Positions 1-11,491 of a stretch of DNA of 64,000 bases are shown here, piece by piece. Origin of the DNA: Viscum album. Lineage: Eukaryota; Streptophyta; Magnoliopsida; Santalales; Viscaceae. The notes under the pieces were generated by a model. It saw only the letters and a list, made by a program, of their open reading frames with translations. It was not told the origin of the DNA and made no database searches. The translations under genes were made by a program, and so were the position numbers. Location: contig OY728130.1 in NCBI GenBank assembly GCA_963277665.1, forward strand, positions 1,363,616,393 through 1,363,680,392. Direction: 5' to 3'. The stretch's first letter is position 1. Every line of letters starts with the position of its first letter.

Positions 1-2760
1 TATAATCCTTACATTGGGCATAATGCAATTAAATAAGGCCTTTTAGCTTAAATCAAAAGGAGTTACCCGATTTGAGGTAATGTCTTCTTTCAAGATTATT
101 TCATTTGTTTTCCTTATCCAATAACTTAAAATCTATTTATTCAATTATTTTATAATAAAACAAGTATCTTAAATATAATAGGTTTTTTATGAGAAGTATT
201 CTAACTACACTTACACACACCTCCGTCTAATGGGTATAGAACATACAGTTTTCATGGACGAAAAACTACTACCTCACGAAACAATGATTGTTCAATATTA
301 TCCTAACACCTCTTATAGTGGCCATTATGATGGAAATGTAATTATATATGATATATATTATATTTATTTTATCTCTATGATAATTTAATTATCATTTATA
401 ACAAACCTTTTTGCTTTTCATGTTGTATATATGTGATAATTTCATTTGAGGAAGTGCAGACTATCGCCCCCTCAAAGTGATATGACTCGTTCATGCTATA
501 CATGGAATGTATAAAGGATGAAATTAATGAACTTATGTATCATATATAACATATATATTTTACTGTAATTATAATATACCTATGTATAATTTATTTTTGA
601 TTCCTTTAAATATGAAAAAGGAATGAAAGTAGCATTCATGCATACGTACGACTTACTATCTCCATGAATGATGCATTTCATTTATTATATCCGAATGCCA
701 TGGACTATTCTAAATATTAATATACTAGATATATATGATATATATGATATATAAATCATGAATATAATTCTGGAGATAATGGAATTTTGACCACATGAAA
801 TTTTTTTAATTATAACAATTTCATTTTTGACTCAATTACAGAACATTGAAAAAGCAACTGATATGAACTTGAATAATTAGATGATTTTTATATACAGGTA
901 ATAAATGATATAAAAGTAATAATAAACTTTAAAAAGGTTATGAATAAATTATAAATTATCTTAAGTTTATTATTTATGAAGAACAAGGAACATACGTTAT
1001 GAGTCAGACTCAAGGTAAGGGAGTTTTGTTTATTTATTTCAAATATATAATTTCTGTTTAATGGTTTTTCCTAAGGGATATTCTACCATGATTTTTTTTG
1101 TCAAAATATGAACTATAATTTTTAGGTTTATAGTTTTAAGTAAGGTGATTTATTTTAATTTAAATATGCTTCATTATCTATTCTAAAATTAGTAAGAGAT
1201 ACATAGTTTAAAATTATGATTTTTATTCTCTAGTGATGTGTGTAAGGGAACCTTTCAACCTTCTCTTTTAGTCAATGACTTCTTTTATATTATGTATTTT
1301 AATTTCTATTTTATTATATTGGCATATCTTCTTCTATATCCTTATTTTTTTCCATTTTATTTCCAAGTGATGAGATACCCTTTTCTCTCCCATCAACTCA
1401 TTTTCTGAATTTTTTAAGTGATGCCATTAGGCTGCCAAATATTCATAAGGGAAATATTAGCTCACTCCCCATTCATTGAGTTAAATATCCATGTCATTAG
1501 TTTTGGTTTTTCTAAGAATATGTGTGAATGACCTCTGATTGTTTTACACATAATATCCACTTATATTCAGTTCATTTATATTTGTAACACATAATCATGT
1601 CATTGATTTATCCTTAATATAATTATACGATCTTTGTATGAGACTTCATCTAAATATCCTTTCATTGGGTCATGTTTTGATAATTTACACCTCCTTCTTT
1701 TAAACATTGTATAATAAACCCCTTGGAATTTTACTTTCATTCAAAGGGAATCTTTTTTCTATGAATCATTTTACTAAATGACAAAAATAATGTTTTTTTA
1801 TGTATGCGGTGACACCGACCTTTCCAACGCCACAAGTATTATTTGATATTTTAATTCCTTAATAAGAAGTGATATTTTTAAATATAAAATAATTACTATA
1901 TATCCTTTTTACATATTTTTGTATTGAAAATTATTTTGAAAGTAGATTTACTATTTCAATATATTGAAATTATTTCTTGTAATTGAAAATGAAATTTTAT
2001 GATTGAAATGTTGATACTTCCAATCTTTTATGTGTGATGATTATATAATGGTACTTGTACATTTGATGGGTGGTTATGTGATAAACCAAATGATGGGTGG
2101 TTCTATGATAAACCAAAGTAGGGTGGTTATGTTATAACCTCTTATGATTTGTGTATGGATGTCAGCCATATGGCTATTCCATTTGTAAGAATGATTTGTG
2201 GAAGTCGACCATATGGTTATTCCATTTATGTAAGATTATTCCCCAAGTTTACCTTTTATATTCTATATGTTACTTTCTATGGGTTTTATGGTAATCATTT
2301 GGTTTAAATGAAGGGTAATCAATGAGATTATATTCAATGAAGTGTTTTTTCTACTTCTTTTAGGTGAAAAGTATTACTATATGATAAAGTATTCATGGTT
2401 TACATGTTTTTTTGAAAACCAACACCTTTCCTTCTTTGTGTATCACTTACCGATCTTTTTATGCTTATCCTAAGTTTTTTTGAAATGTTTTTCACAATAC
2501 ATAAGGTCAAATAGGGTCAAGGATGGGATCAAGGAAAAATCATGTTGTTTAAAACATAGAATTAAACATGTTTCTTTTCTTTTAAGAGTTTTTATTTAAT
2601 GAAAAAATAGATACTGAGTAGAAGTGTATATATGTAATATTCAAGATGTTTTTGTATAAGTTATGGCCAAATTCTATAAAAATATAAACTGAAACAGATC
2701 CTCAATGTGAATTATTAACATAATTCAAGATTATGTAATGTTTAAGGTTGGGGCCTTATA
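1..2760 (+). repeat. Element A 5' LTR, 3' portion
   Basis: This stretch matches 7273-10027 almost end to end and in the same orientation; window position 1 corresponds to about 7273. Shared landmarks are a GTTACCCGATTTGAGGTAAT block near the start, a GCCCCCTCAAAG block (about 468 and 7738) and the terminal GGGGCCTTAYA. It covers the R/U5 part of the LTR; the U3 part lies left of the window. The short reading frames inside it are not conserved between the two copies and are not called as genes. Confidence 0.9.
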
Positions 2761-2762
2761 GT

Positions 2763-2774
2763 TGGTATCAAAGG
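2763..2774 (+). other. Primer-binding site of element A (tRNA-iMet type)
   Basis: TGGTATCAAAGG lies two bases after the LTR end and resembles the usual plant TGGTATCAGAGC sequence that pairs with initiator methionine tRNA. It fixes the LTR/interior boundary and the + orientation. Confidence 0.75.
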
Positions 2775-2987
2775 TTGGTTGAGATAACTATAGAAGTTTG
2801 GGTTTTATTTTATCATAAGTGTCATAACTATAATAGTTAGAGTATTAGAAAGATTATTAGTTATTTTAGATAAATCAAATGAGTTTAATATAACATGAAT
2901 AAGTATATCTTAGTGTTTACCCTCCTCATAAGATAGTATATAGTGATTTTACTGATATACTCACACTAACCGTTTTGGTTTTAGTAA

Positions 2988-3549
2988 ATGGTTGGATCTA
3001 GAAGGCACCAAAGTGAAAATGGACATGAAGAAAACTATGATTATTTTATGAATAAGAAACTGAACAAAATGGGAGATGCATTTATAAATCTTTTGGTTAT
3101 TCTCAACTAACTATCTTGAGTCATGATTGACCACTTTAACCTTGGTGATTTTTAAGGCATCATATATGCGAGAAAAAAATCCCTACATAAGTTCAGGTAA
3201 AAATAATAAAGGTAAGTATATTAAAAAACATATGTATCATGGATGTGAAAAGAAACACCTAGGAAAATGATTCAAGGTGATGGGAATATGCTATAGATAT
3301 GTTAATAAAGGTCATAAATCAAGAACCTGCCATGGAAAAAGGAAGTGTACTGTTTACTTGAGGAAAGGGAAAGAAGTTCTTTCTAAGGGATCAATTGAAT
3401 GTTTTAAATGTGGTGTGCATAGTCATTATACAAGTAGATGTACTATAAAGAAGGTTCAAGAATGGGATCTGCAATATCGTACAAATATATTCTTACCAAT
3501 ACCGAATTCCATTCCAAATAAGGATGGGAAAACTAATAAGAACCAATGA
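2988..3549 (+). pseudogene. gag: gag remnant of element A with CCHC zinc knuckles
   Basis: The frame starting at the ATG at 2988 reads through about 40 codons before the first stop, then decays. A second open stretch (3277-3549) holds the nucleocapsid part. In its translation one knuckle is complete (CFKCGVHSHYTSRC, pattern CX2CX4HX4C). The one before it has Tyr in place of the second Cys. A third degenerate knuckle lies just upstream, around 3230-3275. Normal Ty3/gypsy gag proteins have several hundred residues before the knuckles. Here only about 290 bp separate the start from the knuckles, so most of the capsid domain is deleted. The gag start is recognisably related to that at 19,999 in element C. 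Identification as gag is secure; function is lost. Confidence 0.75.
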
Positions 3550-3724
3550 AAGGTATGGAATATTTATTAGCTGATGTTTTGACATTATTTAATCTTAGGA
3601 TATGATTCATGATTTTTCTTTGTAGGAAATAAGTATTACAGAATAAGTTGTAAAATAATGGTAAATAGATCATGAAGAACATTGAATGAGTAATAATTAT
3701 ATATATAAGGGCTTCAAGAGTTAT

Positions 3725-3840
3725 GGTAGATTTTAGGATGATGAAATGCTTAAAAGTATTAAGGATCTTTTGATGATGGGACTAATTTGGAAGAATTTTT
3801 CTAGTGTGTGTAACCCTGATGTTTGGTATGTGAAAATGTT
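3725..3840 (+). pseudogene. pol: Reverse transcriptase scrap of element A
   Basis: One frame around 3764-3830 reads DLLMMGLIWKNFSSVCNPDV and continues into VWYVK. This lines up with the RT N-terminal block of Tekay-type elements, in which a leucine pair and Gly-x-Ile are followed by a Ser-Pro-Trp-Gly-like segment and a Val-Leu-Phe-Val-Lys-like strand. Only about 35 codons are recognisable. The catalytic palm with its DD pair is absent, and the bases downstream no longer translate to anything RT-like. It shows that the element once carried pol and lost it by deletion rather than never having it. Confidence 0.55.
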
Positions 3841-4059
3841 ATTCAAGAAATAATTATCTTTTCTTTTTTGGACATAATGATAACCTTAGGGGTTCATGTG
3901 ATCTTTTTTTAGTCAATTATGGGTTATTAAATTTTGTGATGCAAAATGTGAGGTATGAAATAACCTTTGTGGTTAAAATAATTTATGGAAAATTTTAAGT
4001 ATTTTTTACCATTTTATTATTGTTATTAGAATTATATGGTTTTTTGAAAAAGTAAAACA

Positions 4060-4165
4060 CATAGACCGTAGAAAAACCTATCGCATCGGAAAAAGATGTG
4101 GGAATCAAACCCACAACCAAAGTGCGACTAGGATTTATCGCCTACCAATGGACAATGTGAAGTCC
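4060..4165 (-). repeat. Possible tRNA-derived SINE fragment
   Basis: The - strand carries GGTTTGATTCC (complement of 4101-4111), a good match to the RNA polymerase III B box, inside a stem-like GTGGG..CCCAC context resembling a tRNA T arm. About 33 bases upstream on the same strand is TGTCCATTGGTAGG (around 4143-4156), which resembles an A box and D arm. The local GC content is higher than its surroundings. No 3' tail, duplicated target site or second copy is visible here, and there is no clean cloverleaf. A chance tRNA-like segment is possible. Confidence 0.4.
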
Positions 4166-5304
4166 CTGGTTATTATGACTAATTATTTTTAGTTAAATTA
4201 TTTCATGGATCAAGAGTAAGTTGATTTTGGGAACTTATGTTTTATAAAATGGATATCTTTAGTATAGGAAAATGATTTGGTGATTAAGTGATAAAGGTTA
4301 TTTTTTAAGACGTTCTCTCTTTTGGGGAACACTATATGCCTATGGAAAATAAAAAACTATGGGATTTCATTTATGGAGTAATGGTTGATTTTTTTTGTGG
4401 AAATATGGATATTTGGGTTATTTATGGAGATTATTAACCTATCTTAATGAATATGTGACTAGGTTAATTACTTTTCAGTATGAGACTTTAATATTTTTCG
4501 ACGTTATTTGGAGATAAATGTTAATATTTATCATGGAAGAGTATGTGATCAAATACTTATGAATTTTGGGTTTCAATATTAGTTCAATTATTTTGAAAAT
4601 TTTTAAGGACAATTACATATTGAATGGTCTTTGAGGAACTTTGGGTATTGTTTGTTCTTTTTTGGAGATTAACATTAGTATTTCTTTTTTTAAATGATTA
4701 TCCATTTTGGGGATTTTCTAATATCGTACTACCCATTTTGGTTTTGGTTAATTTCTAAAGATAGGAAAAATATATAGTTCATTTTTTTGTATTATGTTAT
4801 TCTCTATATGTTTATTCTAGCACTTCAGATGTGACCAAGTCATCTCGAATACTCATTGTTTGGAGAAAAGATGAGTTTGTGGTAGAAATTCGATTAAAGG
4901 GTGAAAATATACTTGAAAAGTAAGTATATTTCCTTATGTTCTTAGTCAATGTCATAAATATATTCTCCAAATTTATGAAATAGAACTTAAAACAAAATAA
5001 TGTTGTCCGTTTAACTTTCCTACAGGGGAATGAAAGACTGTTTAAACTATCACAAGTTTGTGCTTTTTTGGTAGTTAACTTTCTCCTGTTCAAGTTCTCA
5101 ATCACTATCTTTTAATCTATGAGAGTTTGTTTCTCTTCAATATCTATGTATTTCTATATTTAATCATAGTATGTGTTATCTCGGGTGACCTTTTTAATTT
5201 TCTTTATTTCTTTTAAAGTGATATTTTTATTAACTCTTTTTCCATTGTAGTACTTTCAATGAAGTTTCCAAGCCCAATTTTAAAATTGTGAGGACACAAT
5301 TTCC
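4166..5304. other. Decayed interior of element A, no recognisable gene
   Basis: AT-rich sequence with stops in all frames. It ends with an AATTT-type motif (about 5283-5305, containing GAGGACA) that in Tekay/Del elements closes the coding region just before the polypurine tract. I see nothing else interpretable. Confidence 0.5.
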
Positions 5305-5318
5305 AAAAGGGGGAAGGA
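5305..5318 (+). other. Polypurine tract of element A
   Basis: AAAAGGGGGAAGGA immediately precedes TGTAACGAACC, the start of the right LTR. It would prime plus-strand DNA synthesis. Its position sets the LTR start at 5319. Confidence 0.8.
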
Positions 5319-8300
5319 TGTAACGAACCAGGTATTTATAGAATAATATTTTTTTTCAATTAATACTATTGAATAAGATATTAATTTTAAGTTAGATAAG
5401 ACACTTTTTTTGATAGCGTACTCAACACGCAATAATGAGTTTATTTGAAATCTTTTGTTGCACACAACTTTGAGTTATACTGAAATATAATCTAATAATA
5501 TTATTATTTTAAATGGTAGTTAATATATAGCCGTTGTATTGATGGAAATGAACATAAATAACTACATTACGATTATATATGTTTGTTAAATTTATTTACA
5601 TTTATCCAATAAATTTTATAATCTTAAAATGAGAATGAATCCAATTTTTAGCATACGTACTCTAATATTTTTTTAAAATAGTTTTACCGCCTTTTGCTTG
5701 AGAAAAACTTTTAAATCTAGTTTTTTTCACTTTTATAAGTTCCATTTGAAAAAATAAACTTATTATTTATAATCAGGAGATCAAAATTTACATTGGTTAA
5801 ATTTTTGATATTTTTTTGATAAAGTTCATTTTTTAATGAATAGTGAAAAATACTGCATTTTATGTCAAAACTGTCTTTTCATATGATTTATTTATATAGT
5901 TAGATTATAATTTTAATTGGTTTTAAAGTTTAATTAGATTATTTTTTTACCATTTAATTAAATTTTGGTCATTATAAGTAATTTTTCTTTTTAATTAGAC
6001 ACAAACACATGTCAATATTTTGATAGTTGTTATTTCTTAAAAACATGGTTTTTGGTTTTGACAATGGGAATTAATTTTAAATTAATTTCTGCTACTTATT
6101 TGTTTTGAATTTGGAAAAATGGATTCCATATTTGGAATCATGAGTTAAAAATTGTGTAAATAGGTACCTTTTATTTTTAGAAATTATGAATAGTAACTTT
6201 TGTAAATATTTTATTTACCACGGTAAAAGGGTAAATCTGGTAAATAAGGGTAGAAAAATAATATTATAATAATATTAAATTAAACTAATACATTTCCTAA
6301 ACCTATTGTATGAGATATGTATCACCATGGGTATCCTTGGGTCGATTTTTGGCCCCCATGGAGCCACTTTTGTGTGAAAAGGACATTTAATTACGTTTTA
6401 ATTTAAAGATAAGGAAAATATAACCTAAACATGTATCTTTAGGTAAATTTTTTTTATATGGGGATATATAAGCTTTAGTTTCGACTATAAATAGTCATTA
6501 AGAATCTAAAAATATTTCCTAAATGATGGTATTTTATTTATTTTTTTTATAGATCAAATAAATAAATTTTATTTTGATACAATGATAATGAAATGATTGC
6601 TTCATTAATAAAGGATTTAAATAAATTATATTATAAATGTTAAAATAAATGTTATTTAGTTATTTTGATGTCATCCATGAATTTTATGGAAGATATTTAC
6701 ATGTTATATTTTCACTAATGGAGTTTTTTCAAATCAATCAAGTTGTTATGGTTTTTAAAAAAAGTCATGATATGATTAGTGTCAAAATTGACATAATTCA
6801 AATTTTAAAATATAAAATATTTTATTAAATATTATAAAATTAAAAAAAATCTACAATTCGGAAAAATAGTTATAAAAAGCTTAAAATTTTATTATTTACT
6901 CTTTAATTGGATATTTTTCATGTTTTGGTAACTATTTTGATTCTCAATTTGTTAAATGCTTGATAATACTATAAGAGTAAAAAAATGGTTAAATAAAAAA
7001 GATAAGGATTAAAAAATATACAAAACCTCTCTAATTATTATTGGATGAGTTTATTTAGACTTATATTCATATTATATTTTAACTAGATGAATTTTGAATC
7101 ATTTATACTCTAAATAGAATTTATAATAAAATAATAATTCAATATATTCCTTAAGTGCCCCTCCTCCCTCTTATAAAAGGACACCACATCTAACCCTTAC
7201 TCACACCTCTCAAGCCCTATTGGATCATCCAAAATCTATCCAAATAAGCCCCCGACATCCCTATATTCCTCCTATAATCCTTAAATTTGTCAGAAGGTAA
7301 TTAATTAAGGCCTTTTATCTTAAATCAAACGAAGTTACCCGATTTGAGGTAATGTCTTCTCTCAAGATTCTTTCATTTATTTTCCTTCTCCAACACCCTA
7401 AAATATCTTTATTAAATTATTTTATAATTAAACCAGTATCTTAAATATAATAGGTTATTTTTATGAGAATTATTCAAACTAAACTTACACACACCTCCAT
7501 CTAATTGGTATAGAACATACCGTTTCTGTGGATGACGAACTACTGCCTCACGAAATGATGATTGTTCAATCTTCACCTACCACCTATTATGGTGGAAATT
7601 ATGATGTAAATGTAATTATAAATGATATATATGATGTTTTTTATCTCTATTATACTTTAATTATCATTTATAACATATTTTTATTCTTTTCATGTTGTAT
7701 AAATAAGATAATTGCATTTGAGGAAGTGAAGACTGTCGCCCCCTCAAAGCGATATGACTCTTTCCTTATATAAATGGAACATATAAATGATATAATTAAT
7801 GAAATTATGAAAAATATATAACATATATATTATAATTTAATTATAATATACCTATATATAATTTAGTTTTCATTTCTTTTAAATATGAAAAAGGAATGAA
7901 AGTAGCACTCATGCTTACGTATGGCTTACAGTCTCCATGAATAGTGCATTTCATTTCTTATATCTGAATGCTATGAACTATTATAAATAAATATATACTT
8001 CATATATATGATATATATGATATATAAATAATTAATATAATTCTATATACAATTTAATTTTGACCACATGGACAATTTTTAATTATTACAAGTTCATTTT
8101 TGACTCAATTACCGAACATTGACAAAACAACCTATATGAACTGGAATAATTATATGATTGTTATATAAAGGTAAAAAGTTATATAAAAGGAATAATAAAC
8201 ATGAAAAAGGTTTTGAAGAAATTATAAATTAACTTATGTTTATTATTAATGAAAAATAAGTAACATACGTGACGAGTCAGACTCAAGGCAAGGGGGTTTT

Positions 8301-10027
8301 GTTTATTTTTTCAAATTTATAATTTTTGTTTAATGGGTTTTCATAAGGGATATGATGACATGATTTTTTTTGCCAAAATATGAACTATAATTTTTAGTTT
8401 TTTGGTTTTAAGTAAGGGGATTTATTTTAATTTAAATACGACTCATTATATGTTCTAAAATTAGTAAGAGATACTTAGTTTAAAATTATGGTTTTTATTC
8501 TCTGGTGATACATGTAAGGGAACCTTTCACCCTCTTATTTTAGTCAAGGACTGATTTTATGTTATTTATTTTAATTTACATTTTCATATGTTGGGATAAG
8601 TTCTTATATATTCTTATTTCTGTCCATTTCATGTCCAAGTGATGAGAGACCCTTTTCTCTCCCTTCAACTCATTTTATGAATTTTTTAAGTGACGTTGTT
8701 AGGCTACCAAATTTTCATAAGGGAAATCTTAGCTAAATATTAATTAATTGAGTTAAATATCCATGTCCTTGGTTTTTTTTCCAAGAATATGTTTGAATGT
8801 CTTATTTTTTTACACTTAATATCCACTTATATTGTGTGTATTTATATTTTTCACACATAATCATGTCATTGATTTGTCTTTAATATAATGATACGATCTT
8901 TGTAAGGGACTTTATCTCAATATCCTTTCATTGGGGAATGTTTTGATAATATACCCATCCTTATTTTAGGTGGTTTATAATAAACCCCTTTGACATTTAC
9001 TTTCATTCAAAGGTAATCTTTTTTTTTCTGTGAAGCATTTTACAAAACGAAAAATGGAATATTTTTTACGCATGCGGCGACAAAAAACTTTCCACCGCCA
9101 TGAGCATTATTTGATATCTGGCTTCATTAACAAGCTGTGAAGTTTTTAAATATAAAATAATTACCATATACCATTTTTATATATTTTTTTTCTTGAAAAT
9201 GTTTTTGAAAGTTGATTTACTATTTTAATATCTTGAAATTATTTCATGTAATTTAAAATTTAATTTTATTATTGAAATGTTGATATTTTCAATCTTTTAT
9301 GTGTGATGATTATATAATGGTACTTGGAAATTTGATGGGTGGATACGTGATAGAAAAAATGATGGGTGGTTCGATGATCAACCAAGGACTGGTGGTTACA
9401 TTATAACCTCCAGTGCATTGGGTAATGAAGTCTGCCATATGGCTATTCCATTTTTAAGAATTATTTATGGATTTCAATCATATGGTTATTCCATTTAAGT
9501 ATGATTATGCCCCAATTTTACGTTTTATATGATATATGTTTCTTTCTATGGGTTTTATGGTAATATTTTGGTTACAAAGAATGGCAACAAATGAGATTAT
9601 ATTTAATGATGTATTTTTTCTACTTCTTTAAAGTGAAAATAATTTCTTTATGGTAAAGTATTCATGGTTTACATGTTTTTTTGAAAACTAACACCTTTAC
9701 TTATTTTTGTATCCTTTACTGAGATTTGTATGCTCATCCCAAATTTTTTTGAAATGTTTTTCATAGGACTAAAGGTGGAATAGGGTCAAGGATGGGATCA
9801 AAGAAAATCATGCTGTTTAAAATATGGAACTAAACATGCTTCTTTTCTTTTAAGACTTTTTATTTTATGAAAAAATGGATACTAAGTATAAGTGTCTACA
9901 TGTAATATTCAAGATGTTTTGTTTAAGTTATGACCCAATTCTCTAAATATCTAAACCTGAAAAGATCCTCAATGTGAATTATTAACTTAATTCAAGATTT
10001 TGTAATGTTTAAGGCTGGGGCCTTACA
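5319..10027 (+). repeat. Element A 3' LTR, complete, about 4.7 kb
   Basis: It begins TGTAAC after the polypurine tract and ends CCTTACA at 10,027. The right 2.75 kb matches 1-2760. The copy around 15.3-19.5 kb is a more diverged member of the same family: shared blocks include the GGTAAAGGGTAAAT region (about 6220 and 15,755) and the GAGGTAAT block (about 7340 and 16,875). With the TATA box at 7172, U3 is about 1.85 kb and R plus U5 about 2.8 kb, an unusually long transcribed leader. Small reading frames inside it are not conserved. Confidence 0.85.
7172..7179 (+). promoter_or_regulatory. LTR TATA box of element A
   Basis: TATAAAAG sits after a pyrimidine-rich run (CCCCTCCTCCCTC) and before an ACACC/CTCACACC-rich segment, typical of a plant LTR promoter. 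The related LTR of element C has TATAAAAGG in the matching place (16,699). In the left LTR this region lies outside the window. Confidence 0.6.
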
Positions 10028-11479
10028 TCAAGAGTGATTATTTATTAAAAAAATAAATCCCTATTTTTAATTGTGTTGAGAGGTAACCCTTAGATGACTC
10101 AAAATCCTAGTGGACTTTCAGCCCATTATAATATGATATTTCAAGGGACTTATGCCATGAAATCACTTTTCTATGCCCAAAGACCATTTTTTTGCCCAAA
10201 GTCCCCTTATATAAATAATACTACTACAATACATGATGCTGATATGGTAACTGATGCAATACCCACCAATTCTATATTACCCACCACAACACCATACATT
10301 ACTATAGTGTCTCTAATTATACATTACTTCTATATTAACCACTACAATACTACTATTGTATCTTTAAAATCCCCACCACCATAATTAGGTTTTATCAAGG
10401 GTTCAACCCTCAAAATCCGGAGGTCTAGTAGGGATTTCATACCACATGTAGAACACCCCATCTTCATGAACTTACATGGGATAAATATGTTTATATACCC
10501 CATTGTTTGAGTCCTTTTGATCTATACAAACTCTCTGCTCAAGAAATTATTGGTACTCAATAAGACATCATGTTTACAAGACTAGATTTAAAAATTCCCT
10601 CTCAATGATGCAATATTTGTACATATTGTTTGGGGAATGGGCTTTTGGGACTTAACTAAGCCTTGAGACCATTTTGTAGATGCATATAGTTGTAATTATT
10701 AGTTTTATTTGTTAATAATGCATATGATCCACCCACATTAGATTATTTTATCATAATTTCTTAGCAGTTATAGAAGAAGGATGTTTCCAATGATAGGAAT
10801 ATTATAGAAGGTATTTATATATGATGATATTAAATCTATTAATGTAAGAATGTTTCTTAAGGAAATTTTAAATACTCACATTTTTTGGAGATATATGACC
10901 TCATCATGAAAATTTTATTATTTTATATTTATAATGGATTGGAGAAATTAATATATTATTTTCGTTAAGGTAAATTTTAATGATATTTAGGATTTAAAAT
11001 ATTCTGAATAAGAAATACGATTCATAATATTAAGTGAAATGATGCCGCTTAATTACAGTTTATCTCTAAGAATACTTTTTTTCATATCTTAGTTCAAGTT
11101 TAAGCTCTGTGATGATCTGAATAATTCTATTGACTAATTAAGAAGAGTGAAAAGTTTAATGATATCATTATTATTATAAAAATTTGAATTCTTATTTACA
11201 ATTTGAATTTGAATAATTATGATTTTATTTGAAGAAATTATATCCATTGGTGTTGTGCAGATGTTACACATGTTATAAACAGAAAGAAATAATTATTATT
11301 TAGAACAGAGAAGGAGAGAGGCATATAATAATTTTTTTAAGTAGAATACATTAAAAAGAAAAAAACTTATAAAAATAATATTAGAATTTTTTTTCTTAAT
11401 TAAACATTATAAGAATATAATTCACAGATTCAACCCCCATCATATTGAATTCCCATTAATCATGAATGTTATTTTCCAG
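10028..11479. other. Unassigned sequence, possibly a decayed copia LTR
   Basis: No coding frame with recognisable motifs. It lies between the end of element A's LTR and a primer-binding-site-like sequence of a copia remnant, so part of it is probably that element's 5' LTR, but no second copy is present to prove this. A short CA-rich segment (about 10,205-10,380) contains loose repeats of a CACCACAATAC type. Confidence 0.35.
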
Positions 11480-11491
11480 TGGTATCATATC
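11480..11491 (+). other. Primer-binding-site-like sequence of the copia remnant
   Basis: TGGTATCATATC resembles the initiator-Met-tRNA complement used by most plant copia elements. Eight of the first nine bases fit, then it decays. No matching LTR end could be confirmed upstream. Confidence 0.4.

Larger units (their letters stand above)
1..10027 (+). mobile_element. Element A: Ty3/gypsy LTR retrotransposon, Tekay/Del-like, internally deleted
   Basis: Two long direct repeats (1-2760 and 5319-10027) flank a 2.56-kb interior that begins with an initiator-Met-type primer-binding site and ends with a polypurine tract. The interior keeps a gag start, CCHC zinc knuckles and a short RT scrap, in the order expected for a Ty3/gypsy element on the + strand. 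The end of the interior (an AATT..GAGGACA..AATTT motif, then the purine tract, then TGTAAC) is the arrangement I know from Tekay/Del elements. Protease, most of RT, RNase H and integrase are missing, so the copy is non-autonomous. The 5' end lies outside the window. By eye the two LTR copies agree at roughly four of five positions, so the insertion is old. Lineage is inferred; LTR identity is direct. Confidence 0.8.

Noticed and set aside
4081..4160. Functional tRNA gene on the - strand
   Set aside because: Only A- and B-box-like pieces are present. No acceptor stem or full cloverleaf can be drawn, so at best it is a SINE or pseudo-tRNA.
10094..10384. 96-codon + strand frame rich in Thr and Ile
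   Set aside because: Arises from a loosely repeated CA-rich segment; no motif, and the surrounding sequence is non-coding.
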